Made by a program: the position numbers and the translations under genes
Origin: Salarias fasciatus
Taxonomy: Eukaryota; Chordata; Actinopteri; Blenniiformes; Blenniidae
NCBI RefSeq assembly: GCF_902148845.1
Contig: NC_043760.1
Coordinates: 22,907,743-22,971,742, forward strand
Direction of reading: 5' to 3'
DNA length: 64,000 nucleotides
Shown: in pieces, positions 1 through 15,502 of the stretch
Numbering within the stretch: the stretch's first letter is position 1
How the letters are laid out: each line of letters starts with the position of its first letter
The notes under the pieces: generated by a model
Database searches by the model: none
What the model was told of the DNA's origin: nothing
Seen by the model: the letters and a program-made list of their open reading frames with translations, nothing else

Positions 1-403
1 GCCCAGCCTTTCAGTGGGTTATCTGTGCGGGAGAGGAGCTCATGTCAGGCACACTCCCCATAAACAGCCCTTTGTTGGTGAATATGTCCTAATTACAGCA
101 GTGATGGCCAGTGAGTGACATATATGTTAGTGGTCTTATCTTACGAAATCAGAGAAGCAAAGAAAGACAAGGGAGAAGAAAGACAGTGTGTCAGTTTTGA
201 AGTATGGGGCCCATGTACCTGCTTATCGGGAGAGTCAGCAGAGAGGGGGAAAAAAAATCTGTGTATCATGGTGAAACTCAAATCACTGTAGAACTGATAA
301 TCAAATCATTTTGACTCATTATATAATTATGTGTTGGAATTTAACACCACCAAAGGAGTAGTTGATTCCACGTACAAGAGGTTCGGGCTTCATTTCTCCT
401 CAC

Positions 404-3400
404 CTGAGGCCTTACAGGTCCGCTGGTCCGCTTCGAGAGTGTACCCGTCCTGGCAGTGGCAGCGGAAAGAGCCTCGTTCATTAAAGCAGTGTTGACTGCA
501 CAGTCCCGGCGGATTACACTCGTCCATATCCTCACAGGTTTTGGAGTCATTGCTCAGCTGATATCCCACAGGGCACGTACACTGGGCCCCGAAAGGGCCT
601 TGGATACAACCGTGGGTGCAGCCGGCATTGTTGTCGGAGCAGCTCTCCTGATCTGAGCGTAAAACAGTAAAAATCACACATTAGCACAAAAAAACAAAAC
701 AAAACTGAATTTATACATTTTACCAGCACAGCAATCATCTCAGAGTAGACAGCAAAACAACTACTTTCATTAGGTATCTTTAAAACTGCTACCGCCTATG
801 ACTATTCAATATCATGGAGACATTACATCTGTTTAAAAAAAAAATAAAAAATCAACGCTTACGGCGCTATTTCTACCAATGATTGAGAACGTGTTCCTAC
901 CTGGCAAAGGTTCATCTGAAAGGTGTCAGAAAGGCAAGAAGGGAAAATCACAGATAATTCTCAGGTTAATACAGGAAAATCACACACATGCTTGATTTTA
1001 ACTTGAAAATCCAAAGACAAACAAGTGATTCTAAACACAAAATTTTCTGTGAAGTGAAGCCCCCACCCTCCCCTTATTTGGACTGTAGATTACAAGAACG
1101 ACAGATTTGTCAAAAATAAATTAAATCACTTGAGAGGTTGATCCTGTTCATGATGCGATTTGAAAATGTCGCTGAATTTGAGGAGGCCAGATAAAGCTTC
1201 AAAGACCTGACAGGCAAATATGATGCTCCAGACAGAGAGAGAGAGCAGACTTACTGCAGAGCGGGGACTCGTCAGCGCCGTTGGGGCAGTCGGGAGTGTT
1301 ATCGCACACCGTGGTGAGATTGATGCAGACGCTGTGGCCGGGGCACTGCCACTGCCAGCTCGGACACCGGAAAGGCGGCGTGGGACAGTCTCTCTCATCG
1401 CTCATGTCCCTGCAGTCGTTGTCCCCGTCACAAATCCAGCTTTGTAAGACGCAGTTTCCGTTGTTGCAGCGAAAGAGGGAGGAGGGGCAGGTGCGGGGCG
1501 GACAGGCGTGGTGCTCGTCGCTGCCGTCCTCGCAGTCGGGGTGTCCGTCGCACTCCCATGTGGACGGAACGCAGCTCCCGTCAGACTGGCACTGAAACTC
1601 CGTCTCGTGGTGGCACATCCCTGGCGGCCTGGTGGCTGAAATGTGATAATAAAAACACGAATATTCCAAAATCTTGAGTGGAAACTTGGTTTATAGATGC
1701 ATAATGACAAGTGTGGCTGCAGTGACGCAGCGTTTGACCACAGGGCCCATATAAACACTCACGACAGTTTCGTTCGTCTGAGCGATCGCTGCAGTCGAAG
1801 ACCCCGTCACATCGGTAGTAGGAGTTGATGCACTGGTGGCCACTGGAGCACTTGAACTCATTCACAGTGCAGTTGTAGACTGAAAGACCCAGTTGCGTAT
1901 GTTAATGCTGATATTCCATATTTCTGCATTTAGGTCAGTGGTTGTGCAACACAAGTAATGAGATCAATAAACTAAGAAGCTTATCACATGCTTGTTGAAT
2001 TTCACAGAACATTCAATTGACCTCTACAGGTTTTTTCACTTTGTTTGGCTGCTAAATAACAATAACGAGAGTGGCTGAATGCATGAATGAACAGCTTAAG
2101 TACGAATTTATGATTATAAAATAAGCAGTAAAGCACTCATTCACATAACTACAAAATGAGTAGTACAAATAACTTAAGACAGTTTTTTAAAGATTGCTAT
2201 GTATCCCCAAGTACTGCGATCTGGCAAAAAAATTAAACAGCTGTAAATTTGTGACGCGATGAGCAGTGAATCACACGTCAGATCAGATATTATGTGTGTT
2301 TGTGGAAATTGTGAACTCACTGCAGCCCTGCTCATCAGCGCCATCCACACAGTCCCTGTCCCCGTCACACACGTAGTTAGGGTCGATGCAGCGGTGGTCC
2401 GGACACTGGAACTGTCCTGGATGACAAGTGCTTCCCAGATCTGTCAACAAAACAACGGTCAACTGTCAACAATATGTCAACTGTACAACTCTACTGTGTA
2501 GAATACGAGCAATAATTCTGGACATAATATTCTGCAATCATGGTCACTTTATAACCCCCATAATCAATCATGGTTACTTTATTATACACTCATGCTGTTG
2601 CACTAAAACATACTTGTACATATTTGTATATATACAGTATATATATAAAAGCTCCTGTTATATTTTAGATTTATGTTGTTTATAAAGTTAGGTATTTTCT
2701 TCTGTTAGATTTCTATCATTATTCTATTATCCTATTATTATTCTTATCCTATTATTATTCTTATTAAGATTTGCACTATTCCGGATTCTTATTCTTTATT
2801 TGCACATTTACTCACTGTTTTGCACCCTCCTGTGTGTTCTATGAGCCTCTGTAAGAGTAAATATCTCCATGGTGAGATAAATAAAGTCTATTTTATTCTA
2901 TTCTAAAAAACAATCCAGTGAGCCTCTTTACGAAAAATATAAAAAACTAAAGGTATCTGTGATAATATCTCACATTTCTTGAAGAATGGCCACTATTTAT
3001 CTGAATTTTTGATATTAAAAAAGCACCATGCAGGTGTCATTCTTAATTTCCTTTTAAACCAGAGCATTAAACTGTTGACATTTTCAAAAAAAACCAAAAA
3101 CATTTAATTCATCAGCCACTTTTCAGGGGTAAATTCAGATAGAAATCTGATCTTTTTCACAGATTTAAAAAAAAAAACATCTGGCACTATAATGAATATG
3201 AGCAACTTTTTTTTAGAATGTCTTATAATTGCTGTTAATTTTCAATTAGTAACTTCAAAATGGAGACTCACAGCAGTCAGCTTCATCTGAACCGTCCCCA
3301 CAGTCGTTGTCCGTGTCGCAGCGCCATGTGTGTGGGATGCAGCGGTGGTTGGCGCAGGAGAACTGATTGGCGGGACACGTTCCGGGCACCTGCGTGGGGC

Positions 3401-6400
3401 AGTTGGCCTCGTCGCTGTTATCAAAACAGTCGTTGTGCCCATCGCAGCGCCATCTGACAGGCACACAGTGTTGATTGGCACAGGTGAATGCAGAGGGGGA
3501 ACAAGTGGTATCTATAAGAAAAGAAGATAAAGAAACAGCGTTGCCTCGATCATATGTCGCATTGACGCAAATGGAATGAAATCCAGAGGCATGGAACTGA
3601 TTCTAACTCTGGGGGGAATTTAATTGGCTGGATTAGCAAAAAAAAAAAAAACAAGATTACTGTTGATTCCACAGTTGACTTCGTCACTGTTGTCATGGCA
3701 GTCGTCAACACCGTCGCATCTGTAGCTGTTTGGGACACATTTGCCGTTGCCACAGGAGAAGGAGTTGGCGCCGCACTGCAGCGTGGGGGGCTCGTTGGAC
3801 GGGTCCTCCACACACGTCTGCTGGTTTGGCGACAGCTTCATGCCATATGGGCAGCCGCACACCCTTTGGGAGTCTGGGGCCGGGAAGCAGAAGTGGCTGC
3901 AGTCTCCGTTGGGATTGGTCTGCCTGTTGCAGAAGTTGGAACCTGAGACGCAGGGAAAGGAGGGTAATTACCTGTCATACGACTGACGAGTGTGAGACGC
4001 AGCTATGCACCAATAGTAAAGAGAAAAAAGAGGCGAATGAAGCCACCGACCGATCTGGGAGTTGGAGTTGAAAGACTTGACGTGCATGATGTGACTGATT
4101 CCTCGTCTGATAATGACCATCTCCCCACCATCGGTCTTGCGCACACGCACGATCCCACCCAGGCGCCAGTCAGTGAAATAGGCATAGCCTTCATGTGACA
4201 GACGCAGCAGAGCACAGTCTCGAGATCAAGTCTACAATCCAGTGCTACTTTTAAAGGATGAAAAATATTGTTGACAGAAGACTTTACCTTCAAAAATGGT
4301 CAGACCAAACGGATGGGAGATCTGAGTTATGCGGTCCAAAGAAAGACGGTTTTGTCCGTCAAAGTTGCTGTGCTCAATTTTGTCAAAGAAGGCATCCACC
4401 CAGTACAAACGCATTGAGCTGTGCGGATATTGAAATGAGAACATTATAATCCACACAAAAAAATAAAGAAATCAAACAATTGATGAAGTTAAATTACTGT
4501 TGAAATAGTAATCCTTTATAAACAACATGATCACCACCTCCCAGCTAAAGAAATAAACAGTGTGTTGGTCTCGTGCCCTGACAGTCACATGGATACAGAA
4601 CACCTGGCTCACCTCCAGTCGATCGCCAGTCCGTTTGGCCAGCCAAGAGTTGTATTTACAATGGACAGGGCATGTGACCCGTCACCCCAAGCCCTCATAA
4701 TCTTTGCCGGCCGGTACCAGTCAGTCCAAAATATATACCTGTCATAGCAAAATAAACAGCAACACTTCAAAAATTGTAAGTCTATTAAAGATATTTATGT
4801 GTAATGCAGTCATTCAGGTTTTGTTGGGATACTTCCACAATATGGAGCTTTTTTTGTGTGTTCACACCAGTTCTTAGTGTTCACTACAATGCTGCCCTTC
4901 ACACTGGGCTAATCTCAGCTGTTGGACACAGAGGCCTTATGACTTTGAGACTACTAGAAATAACAGCTAGCTCTAAATAGAAATTCCTAATATCAGGTGG
5001 ACACTTGATTTAACACTTCAGAAATGGGACAGCAGCCGCTGAACTGCATACGCAGATATGAATAGTGATTTTGCAGATAATTTATCTAATTCCTCTTCAT
5101 TTAATACAAAACTACACACTGCAGATCAAACTGGCATCAAACTGCACAAACAGGCAAGACAATTTCAACAGTTTCTTGAAGCAGCAAAAATAACAATACA
5201 AATTTAAATCACAATTTTGTGATTTACCCAATCAGAGGGTGCACCACAATGGCCCTTGGGTTGTTGAGATTCTGTACGATAGCCCTCCTGGACTTATCAG
5301 CCAGCTTCATCACAGATATGCTCCTGTATCTGGGGTCAGTCCAGTAGAGGTTTTTTGAAATCCAGTCGTAAGCCAGGTCCTCCACTCCGTCCACCCTATT
5401 GGCAGCCAGCACCTCCCTGCCTGCGCAGATCAAAGCAGTCAGAGCACCATTTACCACGGAGATGAAAGAGGAACACATTTAAATAAATAGGCTGTCAGCT
5501 TGCATTTTCTTCTCGTGGACCACGCAGAAAAAACGAGCGCAATTCCAAAAACAACATCACCGATCAGAGCTGTGGCGTTTCCTTTTTATTGTGTGTGGCA
5601 TGACTGCTTGTGAATGATCACAAAAATCCAGTTTTACGAATCAGGCTGTAGTTTGCAAAATAATTATGGTAGCTGCTCGGTCAAATCATTTTGATTACTT
5701 TTATTGATTTCCAGATGCTTTGTCTAATATGCATCTCGATTGAATGGTTTCTTTTCCACTACTCATACTTCTGTCCACTCCCTCCCCCGTAGTACCAGTC
5801 GGCCCTATCAGGCACTCCCCTCACTCCCCACATAAGCCTGACTGGAATCACATGGTAGAGATCTCTGCTCAGGGATGCAAACACAGAAAGCACTGAAAAC
5901 ATTATTAAAGCTGATAGTGTTTCTTTAGACTACACACCACTTCTTTCCCTGCAGTTCTTTAAGTTTAACCTGCTCTAATCCCCCAGACGCTCACCTGTGC
6001 CATCCACCTTCTGTTTATAGATAATATCTTTGGCGGTGTCCGAGAAGAAGATAGCATCATCCTCAGCACTGAAATCCACTCCGACAAAGTAGGAGGGGGA
6101 TCCAGTCACAGGCAGGATGATGTCCTCTTGGGAGGAGAGGTTAAAGGGGATTCCTCTCACGGCCAGCTGGCTGGAGAACAGCAGAAACTGCCTCACAGCT
6201 GTAGGTAACGGGTCAGAGGATCAGTTAAAAAAAAAAAAGAATTTCAGACCACAGAAACTAAGCTTTTGCAAAAAAAAAAAAAAACATGTTCAGAGTGTCA
6301 TGTATAACCAGGAAACTATCTTCTTACCCAAACACCGCTTCCCATCAGCGTGCAGGTCGTAGCCCATGCGGCATTTGCAGCGATAACCCAGTCCCCCATT

Positions 6401-9400
6401 GTCACTCCTGTGACTCAGCACACATATCTGCTCACATCCACCTCTGTCCACACTGCACGGGTTTGGAACTGGAAACACATGAAAAATGTTCGTAAATACC
6501 TTTATATACAATAACCCGTACATAAAATGAGGGAGAATTTGCAGAACTCTGGGCTTTCTGATTGACCCACCTTGTGGCTGTTTCAGCTGATGTATCACTG
6601 CCACTCCATGTGGAGACTGCGACGTGCTGTAAACCACCTCAGGACTGCTGTCAGTGAACTTGTTGACTCTCATGACGGCCATCTTGGTCCAGTCAGTAAA
6701 GTAGACGTTGTGCTCAAAGAGGCTGATGCCGAATGGATGCGGGACCGCAGCCCCTCCATGGACCACTGTTTTTCTTTCAGAAAAGGAAATTTTTACTTTG
6801 GAAAAAACAGCATTTACACTTTCAGCTGAATCACTAGTCTTTCTCACATGAAATATTTACCGATGGAGACCGTCATATGTTGCCGTTTCTATGTAGTCAT
6901 AGCGACTGTCAACCCAATAGACGCGCTTGGCCTCAATGTCCAGTGTGATGCCAGCAGGCCAGCCCAGTTTACTCCCAATGATCCCGTAACGGTTGGTCCC
7001 ATCCATAAAGGCTCGCTCCAGGCCTGGCTGTCCATTTAGTGCCTCCCAATCTGAGAAGAACATATACCTGTGAAAGGAGGGGATTTTTTTTTTTTAATCT
7101 GACATTTTTCACTCGGGTGCAAACACAGGACTGCTATACAGTTCGGTACACAGAAATAACGGTGTACTCTAACCTGAACCCTCTGAAAAAAAAAAAAAAA
7201 AAAAAAAAAGATTCAAGGCCTTCCTTTTTTTAATTAAGTCCAGCATCTACAGCAAGACATTATTTCTCAAAGTGGGTGGCAGTGCATTCCACCCAAGAGC
7301 TGTACATTAATTTAAGATAAGCAATTTCTCTGTAGCCACCTGGCTCTCCTCCCCCCTTGAACTATACTATTGGATTACAATGAGGGTCATCACTTACATT
7401 GCTCTTCACTAATCCACCCAGGGCAATCTGCTAATCTCACCCCCCACCCCCCATTATTCCACGCCAACGGAGCACGACAGATACTGAATGTGGAGATTGG
7501 GAGTGGGTGGGTAGATGAATGGGTGGAAACTGGGAGATGGGCTTACCCGACGGTGGGGTCCACTGCCAGTCCTCTAGGGTTTCCCAGGTTTTCGGTGATG
7601 AGTGTGACCCGGTTACTTCCATCAAAGTCCACCATGTCGATCCTGTTGACGCTGGCCTCCACTACATACAGTTTATTGTTCACCCAGTCCACTGCCAAAT
7701 TCTCAGGGTAGTCAACTGATACATTTAAAACCACCTGCATGTTGGAACCATCCATATCCACAGAAAACACCTGTATACAAAAGATGCCATTGTTGTCAAG
7801 AAGTTAGCCCTCAGGAAGCTGTTTTTCACAGAAATACATGAAAAAGAAAGTCGTGCACACAATTTTTCAAGTGTATCTGACTACAGCAGTTAAATGTTTA
7901 TATCAAGACTGAACATGCTTATTATTAAGAAGCGTTAGGAATATAGTCAGTGGATATTACTGCCTCCTGACTGCTTCAGCAGAACAGCTCTGGTTGAATA
8001 ATTCTTATATCGTTAATAGTTATAACAACTAAAACTGAAATGGTGTTTCATTGACAACCTAAACTGGAAAGGTTACAGAGAAAAAACACTAACTGCATAA
8101 ATTGGCAGCAGATTTCACAACAAAATGTGAGCTTACAATTTAAAAAGGAAGATGATTTAACAGAAATCTATGGCCTTCAGCAGCTGGCACAAACATTACC
8201 GCCAACGAAGGAAAAAAGCCAACAGGAAATGTCAAAGAACAATATTAGGTTTGGTGATTACACTTTCCTAAGGTGGCTTTTTAAACTCCTGATTCTATGA
8301 TGGCACCAGTTTCTCAGGCTGGAAGCCTTGGCACAATGCAGCTGGTCTGGGGACACTGCTCTTAGAAGCCCTGGTTCTTTTGAAACAAGATCCCGACGTC
8401 TAAAAAGCAGGATTTTCAACTGACCTGTTTAAAGAGAAACTGAAGATGTGGAAACAGCCTGCTAGTTTAACCTTTCCGGTTGCATTCACATGCCCTGTTT
8501 GTACTCTCCCCACTTTTAATCTGACATGCTGCCATGGAGGTGGCTACTGCACAGACACCCAGTCAGAGACGAGTCCCAGCCTCTCAGTCAAGAGGCTGCA
8601 GTTTAAACCAGCAGGAAGCCCAGACAAACCCTGGACAAAGACTATTTAGCCGGCCAAAGAATGCATACAAATGGACAGTGCTACTGAAAACAAATACAGC
8701 ATGATAAGTTTGAATGAGATCGAGTTACAAAAATTGCACCTTGGTATGTGAGCATCATACCAACCTATCAGACTTGCTTCAAGATTAGGCTGTTTGGATT
8801 CTGTTACATATCTACTTCCCCTTCATTATGACCAAGCACCAATGGGGCCAACAGCTATCCCATTATTATGGTATCAACATAGCTGATATTTTAAAGGATA
8901 GCGGAAAGAATTTCATTCAAGCAGGCTCCAGTCCGGTTAAAACACCGACACAAAGAAGAAACTAGTCAGCCTCCCATCAATGTAGTCCTGACCAAGCAGA
9001 CTTATAAAAGGAGATGCCATCAAAGCAAGTGAATATTTGTAGAAATTGGGGGGAAATACCTTGTTTTGGATTGTATCTGTCCAGAAAATCATGTGGAGAT
9101 TATAGTGGAAGTCCACTCCCACAGCCATTCCTCTGTTCTGTGAATTAACCAAAGTGCGTAGATTGCTGCCATGGATGTCACCTATTAGCAGATCTCTGCC
9201 ATTAGAGAATATCAAGGAAGGAACTCCAGCTGGAAAGGGGAAAAATACAAAAAAGGTAAGAAACAGAGCACAACATCAGGTTCTAACCAAAGCCCGGTGT
9301 ACGCTGAAGCCATAATCTACTCTGTCGTGTGATTTCGCTTCTGAAATAACAATGGAAATGTACAGAATGCTGCACGCACTCGGCTCCCCGACTCAGACTC

Positions 9401-12400
9401 ATGAAGGTACTTTCAAGTCACTATCATTACACACGTTTCTTGCTGAAGCCAAATGCAGAGAGGTCAGCCTCTCAGTCAACACTCTTTCTAAGTTCCACAA
9501 AGGCAAGAGACTAGCTAAAACAACATTTAGCACGCAACAATGCACCAGAAAGAAGTGCAGACACTCTGTGCAGCGGTTGCCAAAAAAGAGAGGGGTCTAT
9601 GCTAATGGGCCTCTTTTGAAGGGATGATACACGGTGGAAATGTGACAGTATTATATTTAAGACGAGCCATTGGAATCGAGAGAACGTGACACTCACTGGT
9701 GGGGTCAGCTCGACAGTATCGGTGCTGCTCTAAGGTGTAGCCCTCCCGGCAGCTGCAGCGGTGGGAGCCTATCCGGTCCTCACACAGCTGGTCGCACACG
9801 CCCCACATGGAGCAGTCATCGAAATCTTCAGGATGGCAAAAGCAGAGTCACAGCAGATGAAGCTTACACGCTGATTGTTATGTAGACATATACAGACATA
9901 CACAAACAGCAGATTTAAAGGTTTCCTGCTAAGAATTTGATCTGTCTCGGCTCATGCCGGGATCAGCTTCTGGATATAAATGGTTACATGCAAAGAAAGA
10001 TAAGCTCTTATTTGGGTGAGGCTTATATCTGCACAGCTGTTTCTTTGTACTTTTACTATCTCTGACTGAGTCTTGTCAGCAAACAGCATTTCTGTTGTGC
10101 GATTACACATTACAAGAAATGACAAAATGAAAAGGCACTCCAGTTTATTTTATGAACTGAGCGCATTTATAAACAAAAGGCTACGTACCGATACAGGAGC
10201 GGCTGTTATTGCTGTTGACAATGTATCCAGATGGACAAGAGCAGGTTCCCCCATCAGGGGAGGCATGACAATGATGCTCACAGCTCAGAGAAGCACATTT
10301 CCAGATACCTGTGCAGCACAGAAACCACACCAGTGACCAACACTCTTCAGCACCCTGTCTTCGAAACTGAACAGGAACGGCTCTCGTTCTGTCGGTACTG
10401 ACTGCAGTTGCGCCCAGCAGTGGTGTTGGTTTCGTCCTCTCCTTCGGGACAGTGAGCTGTCCCATCACAAAGCCTTTCTATCGGGATACAAAGGCCAGAA
10501 GACGGACAGGGCCACTCCCCTGGGTAACACTCCCGCGGCACATTATCTGCAAACAAAACAAATTCGGTGTCTTGTCAGACCCACGGACAGAAAAGAAAAA
10601 ACAACCAGGAAACAATCAGCAAAGACCATAAAATAGTCTTTTTTTGGAAAAAAAAAACAAAAAAAAAAAAAAACAAACAACTAAATCTCAGTGTATGGGC
10701 TTTCAGTATAGGTAGGGTTTTAACTACAAGATTCTGGATCTGATCTTTTATAAGAAAAAATTTAGAAAGTGACTTGGACATTATGAGGGAAATGACTGTT
10801 ACTTTAAATTAATGCCGGCTAGTGGAGCTTTGAGGGGGTCACACGGGGGCTCAGTGGGCTTCTGCAGCCCATCCTCTAAAAACACACACTCTTCACAGCC
10901 ATGTGGGAGAATTCTAAAGCCCTTTGGGGGGGCTGCACAATCTTGTGATACAAAGAAGCATTTGAATAACACACTTAAAGGAGCACAGGCATAGCATCTC
11001 TCTAGAACTAACCAACCATGGAGACTCAAGATGAATCCGGGCTGCACAGCTCCAGTTCATTCTAGTTTTAGTCCTAAAGGTTCACAACTTCTGGTCTGAT
11101 TAGTACACGTTGTAATTTACAGGTTTGTGTACACACCGCAGCCTTTTTCGTCTGCATTGTCCTCACAATCATCCTCTCCATCACAAAGCCAGACTTGGTG
11201 AATACAGCGGCCGCTGGGGCAGGTGAAGTAGTTTCCTCTACATGTGGGATATGCTGCAAGTAAAGGAGAGACCGTGTGTGTTTATCTGTCAACAGACTGA
11301 GAGTGGACACAGATGAGTTTTTTTTAAAAAAAGAGAGAGAGAGAGAGACGCTACATACTGCAGTTTAGCTCATCGCTCCGGTCTCCACAGTCGTCGTCGT
11401 GATCACAGACATAGCGCTGAGGAACGCACGCCCCATTACGACACGAGAACAAGCCTGCATTGCAGTGCTGTGCTGAAGAAAAGAGAAAAGAATTTCAAAA
11501 GAGGAACAAGGTGATGAGCTTATACTTTGATAAAATTAACTATTGTCCAAAACATTTGCCATTCAGTGAAAAATTAGGCTTCTTACTGCAATTGGCCTCA
11601 TCAGAGCCGTCACGGCAGTCCAGTATCTGGTCACAGCGTTGAGTCCTGTTGTAGCAGGCCCCATTAGCACACCTTAGCTGTGTACACTCGGGGTAATCTG
11701 CAAGATTAAACCATCATCGGGGAAGCATTATGCGCTAAATTCAGACTGACAACTGTGCTCTTTTCAGCTTTTCAGAGGTGAAAAGCTCCATGAATGAGCG
11801 GGATAAGAGACTAACATTTACCGGCACCGCCACAACAGCAAGCAGTTGCCACAGCATTCTTTATGCAATTGTGAGATTACCACAGTGTGCAGTGCTGTGA
11901 GTCTACCATGTCGGCACAATAATGGCATAGCAGCTGAACTTCAGCTTGACTAATCCACCAAAGAATCTGCAATCAACCTCTGACAACAAGAAGCATATTG
12001 TGGCCCATTCTGTCAGTCAACGAGCCTCTTAATCTTAACAAATTGATTAAAATGCCACAGGAGCCTCAGATGAAAAAACAAAAAAAAGAAAAAAGAGAAA
12101 CCACCCCGGTGAAGACTTACGGCAGTTTCTCTCATCCGAACCGTCCGAGCAGTCTGCCAGTCGGTCACACCGGTATTCTCCCGGGATGCACGCGCCGTTA
12201 GTGCAGCTGAACTGACCACTGGTGCACGTCCTTCCAGCTGGAAGCAGATCGAAGACTGGATTTACCAACACGCAGAGGGGTTTTATTTACATGCCTGCTG
12301 CTCGGAGTTCAAATTTCCTCTTCTTGTCAATCTAGGTATGCAGCAGTCACCGAATTCCTGAACTTCCTCAGATGGACAGGCTGCCTTATTGGTCAAACCC

Positions 12401-15400
12401 ACACATAGGCTAAAAACAACAATAATTCATGTAATGCCAAAGAGACTGTGCTATGTTAGACATGTTTAAAGTCCGGCTCAAGGGCCAATCACAGCCCAAG
12501 GGTTTCATTTGGCCAGCATCCTCTGTCCTACAATCCAATATTTTTTGGCACAAACAAAATAAATAAATTGAATTTGTAAATCTAATTTTTTTTTAGCCTT
12601 GGCTTGCATCAAATTCTCTATTATGCAAATACATTTGAGCATTTGAGCCAAGAGGAAAACAAAGTTTGTCCTTTGGTATCAAAGTCTGAAGAGCTTTTGT
12701 CAGATATTAGGAGATATTCATGACTTATTTATTATTTAAAATAACATTAGTCCTCTGGAATTTTCACATGATCAAATGTGGCCCTCACTTACAGACGTTT
12801 GGACACAACAATACAGTAAAACGAGTTGTTATATTTTCACTGAAACATGTCAGCTTCACTTCAAAGCTTCAGCGCCTTCAGGAGTACTTACGGCAGTGTT
12901 GCCTCTCATCTGAGCCGTCCTCACAGTCCTCCTCTTCATCACACACCCATATGTCTGGGATACACTCGCCATCACTGAGACACTGGAAGTGACTGTTTTC
13001 ACAGGTTACCTGAGCTGTGAGAACACACACAAAGAATTCCATTAACCAGTTGACTGCAACCAATGCAACTCACATTTTAGAAAGTCTAAGTAATTCCGAC
13101 CAAAAAATATACTTTTTTATCTGTCAGCTTTGACTTTTTACACACAAAAGTTAGAAGTGTGTAATATACATTTACTGATCCCTGCACAAATGGTAGCATA
13201 CCACACTGCTTTAAAATAATCTTAAGTATTTGTGCTTACTTTAAAATGAATAATTTGTTGATCATTCTCAGACTTGTTCCAAAATGTAAGATTTTATTGA
13301 AATATTTCTTCAAAGAATCCAGTTATTGAGCCATGAAGAACGCTCTCGTCCAGCAAACATTTTAATAAATGGAACAGATCCAATATCCTGAGGCGATATA
13401 CCGAGTGAAGTATGAGAGACTCACGGCAGTCGAATTCATCGGAGTCGTCAACGCAATCCGACGTCCCGTCACAGTGCCAGTCACCTGGGATACATCGACC
13501 TGTCCCACAGCGGAACTGCCCCAACGCACATCCTGCACAAGCACAGTTTCACACAAGTCAGGAAGCGATTTTAAACATGTGATTAGAATCTAGATCAAAA
13601 TATATCAAAGATAATGCTTTGCAGTAATTTGAGAATGTCTCCAAAACCAAAGTCTCTAATTCAATATATAAGATTGAGTAAATTCTTAAATACACACACT
13701 TCGGCCTTCTCCTGATGTAGCTTATTGCTAACAGGATTGATATGCCTTGGAGACAAGCGTGCCAGCCATCCCCCCCCCTCCTCGACCATTGCGAAACCTT
13801 CCCTGCACTCATCCTAAGCCTCCTTTTGATGTTCGCACTGAGTGGCATCTGTAGAGATAAGGTACCCCCGTTCCACCTTCCCTGACGTTTACCAGGAGAG
13901 ATTGATTCAAGCAGCATAGTTCAGAGGCGCAGCACTCCATCAGGCCGCTCGTGATAGGAATGTGCAATTCTGATGGTCTCTTTGACAGCCTGATGAATGG
14001 TGCACGCGGCTTCTGTCCAGTCTGAAATGTAATTGGAATAAATAGTGGTACTGGGTGGTACCGCAACCATTTCAACCCAAATCCTTCACAAGAAAAACTG
14101 GAAGGTGGTGAGTGATGGTGCATGCTTGGGGTTGGTGGTCTGTTTCTGTCCTGTCTTATCCACAAGTTTCAAATAGTTCATCCATTAAAATCAAAGTGCT
14201 GCACACTCGCAGAGTATCGGGGTAAATCATTATTCAGAAAAGATGCAGATCATTAGCAGATACGGGACTGCCTGAGTGAAAAACATCATTAAGGTCATCT
14301 GAGAAAAAAAATCTAATGCCTTCAAAAAAGCAGTCCATAAACTTATTCATAGGACTTGAAACATGATTCATGTCATGTCAAAATAAATGGCTAAGAGATG
14401 TCTTTTGTAGAGGAAAAGCATCAGAATTCCTCTAGCACCTAAAGCACAATTAATGACCAAATTATCATCAGTTTGGGGGATGAGATTTACAAACAAAGCA
14501 AACATCTTCCTATAGAGTCATTTTAAATCAAATAGATTTAAATGAGAAAATCAAATTAAATGAAATGCTCAAAACAGGCATTGCCGTGACCGAGATGGAT
14601 ATAGCTGCTGTGCATGCAGACCAAGGTTGATAACTTAAAACCGTGTATAGCTACCAAAGAGAAACCAATCTGCTGGAGGCTTTCAAATGCAGCCAGTGTT
14701 TCCTGACTGCATTACTTCTGGGAAAGGTGACAGATACAGTACACTGAAGCTGAACCTTTCAACAGCACTATCTTGTGTGAGGGGTTCTTTTTACATCCTA
14801 AAAGCAACGTCTTTGTAACTTTTCCTTAATCCTCAGATTTCTGCCTTCAGCCTAAACAGAGTTGCAAACCGACTGTGTCAATCAACACGAGCAAAAGTGA
14901 ATGGTGCAAATCAGCAATTAGGGTCCGAGTCTGACAATGGCTGTTTTTATTTGTGCTTCAGCCGAGTCCTTGTGCAATTTACAGTGTTTTCTCTCTCTTT
15001 TCTCTGAGTCTTGTCTTTTCTAATTAGCAACTTAAACCCACAGCAGGAGAGAGCACTACTCCATCTGTGGATGAAAATAAGGATGCCCAACCAGTGCCCA
15101 ACAAAGAGGAGCAGTGGAGGAATTTTCATTAGAATGAAGTCCCTGAAATGCCTTGAGCCCCACTGGGACAGCACAATGAGGCCAAAAGGTACCAGCAGGG
15201 ATGCGGACTCATAACTGGAAGTGTCACCCTAAAAAAAGTCACTTTGTAGATGCACAGCAGAAAGCCGCAGACAAAGACTGAGATAATGTTAAAGAAAATG
15301 AAGACACACGGTCCCCCACCTCACGATCCCCCATTAACAAAAACGCCTGTCCAATACGAGCGAAACATCTCTGTCTCGTCATGTGGAGAGCTGAAAACAT

Positions 15401-15456
15401 GTTTTCAAGCCTCCGTCAAAACTGTCTTGTTTTGGCACAGCTCCCTGCACTCAATG

Positions 15457-15502
<46 letters not shown>

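Noticed and set aside
11305-11350. T/A and GA-rich tract near lrp2 exon 6
   Set aside because: Simple low-complexity intron sequence with no sign of a mobile element.
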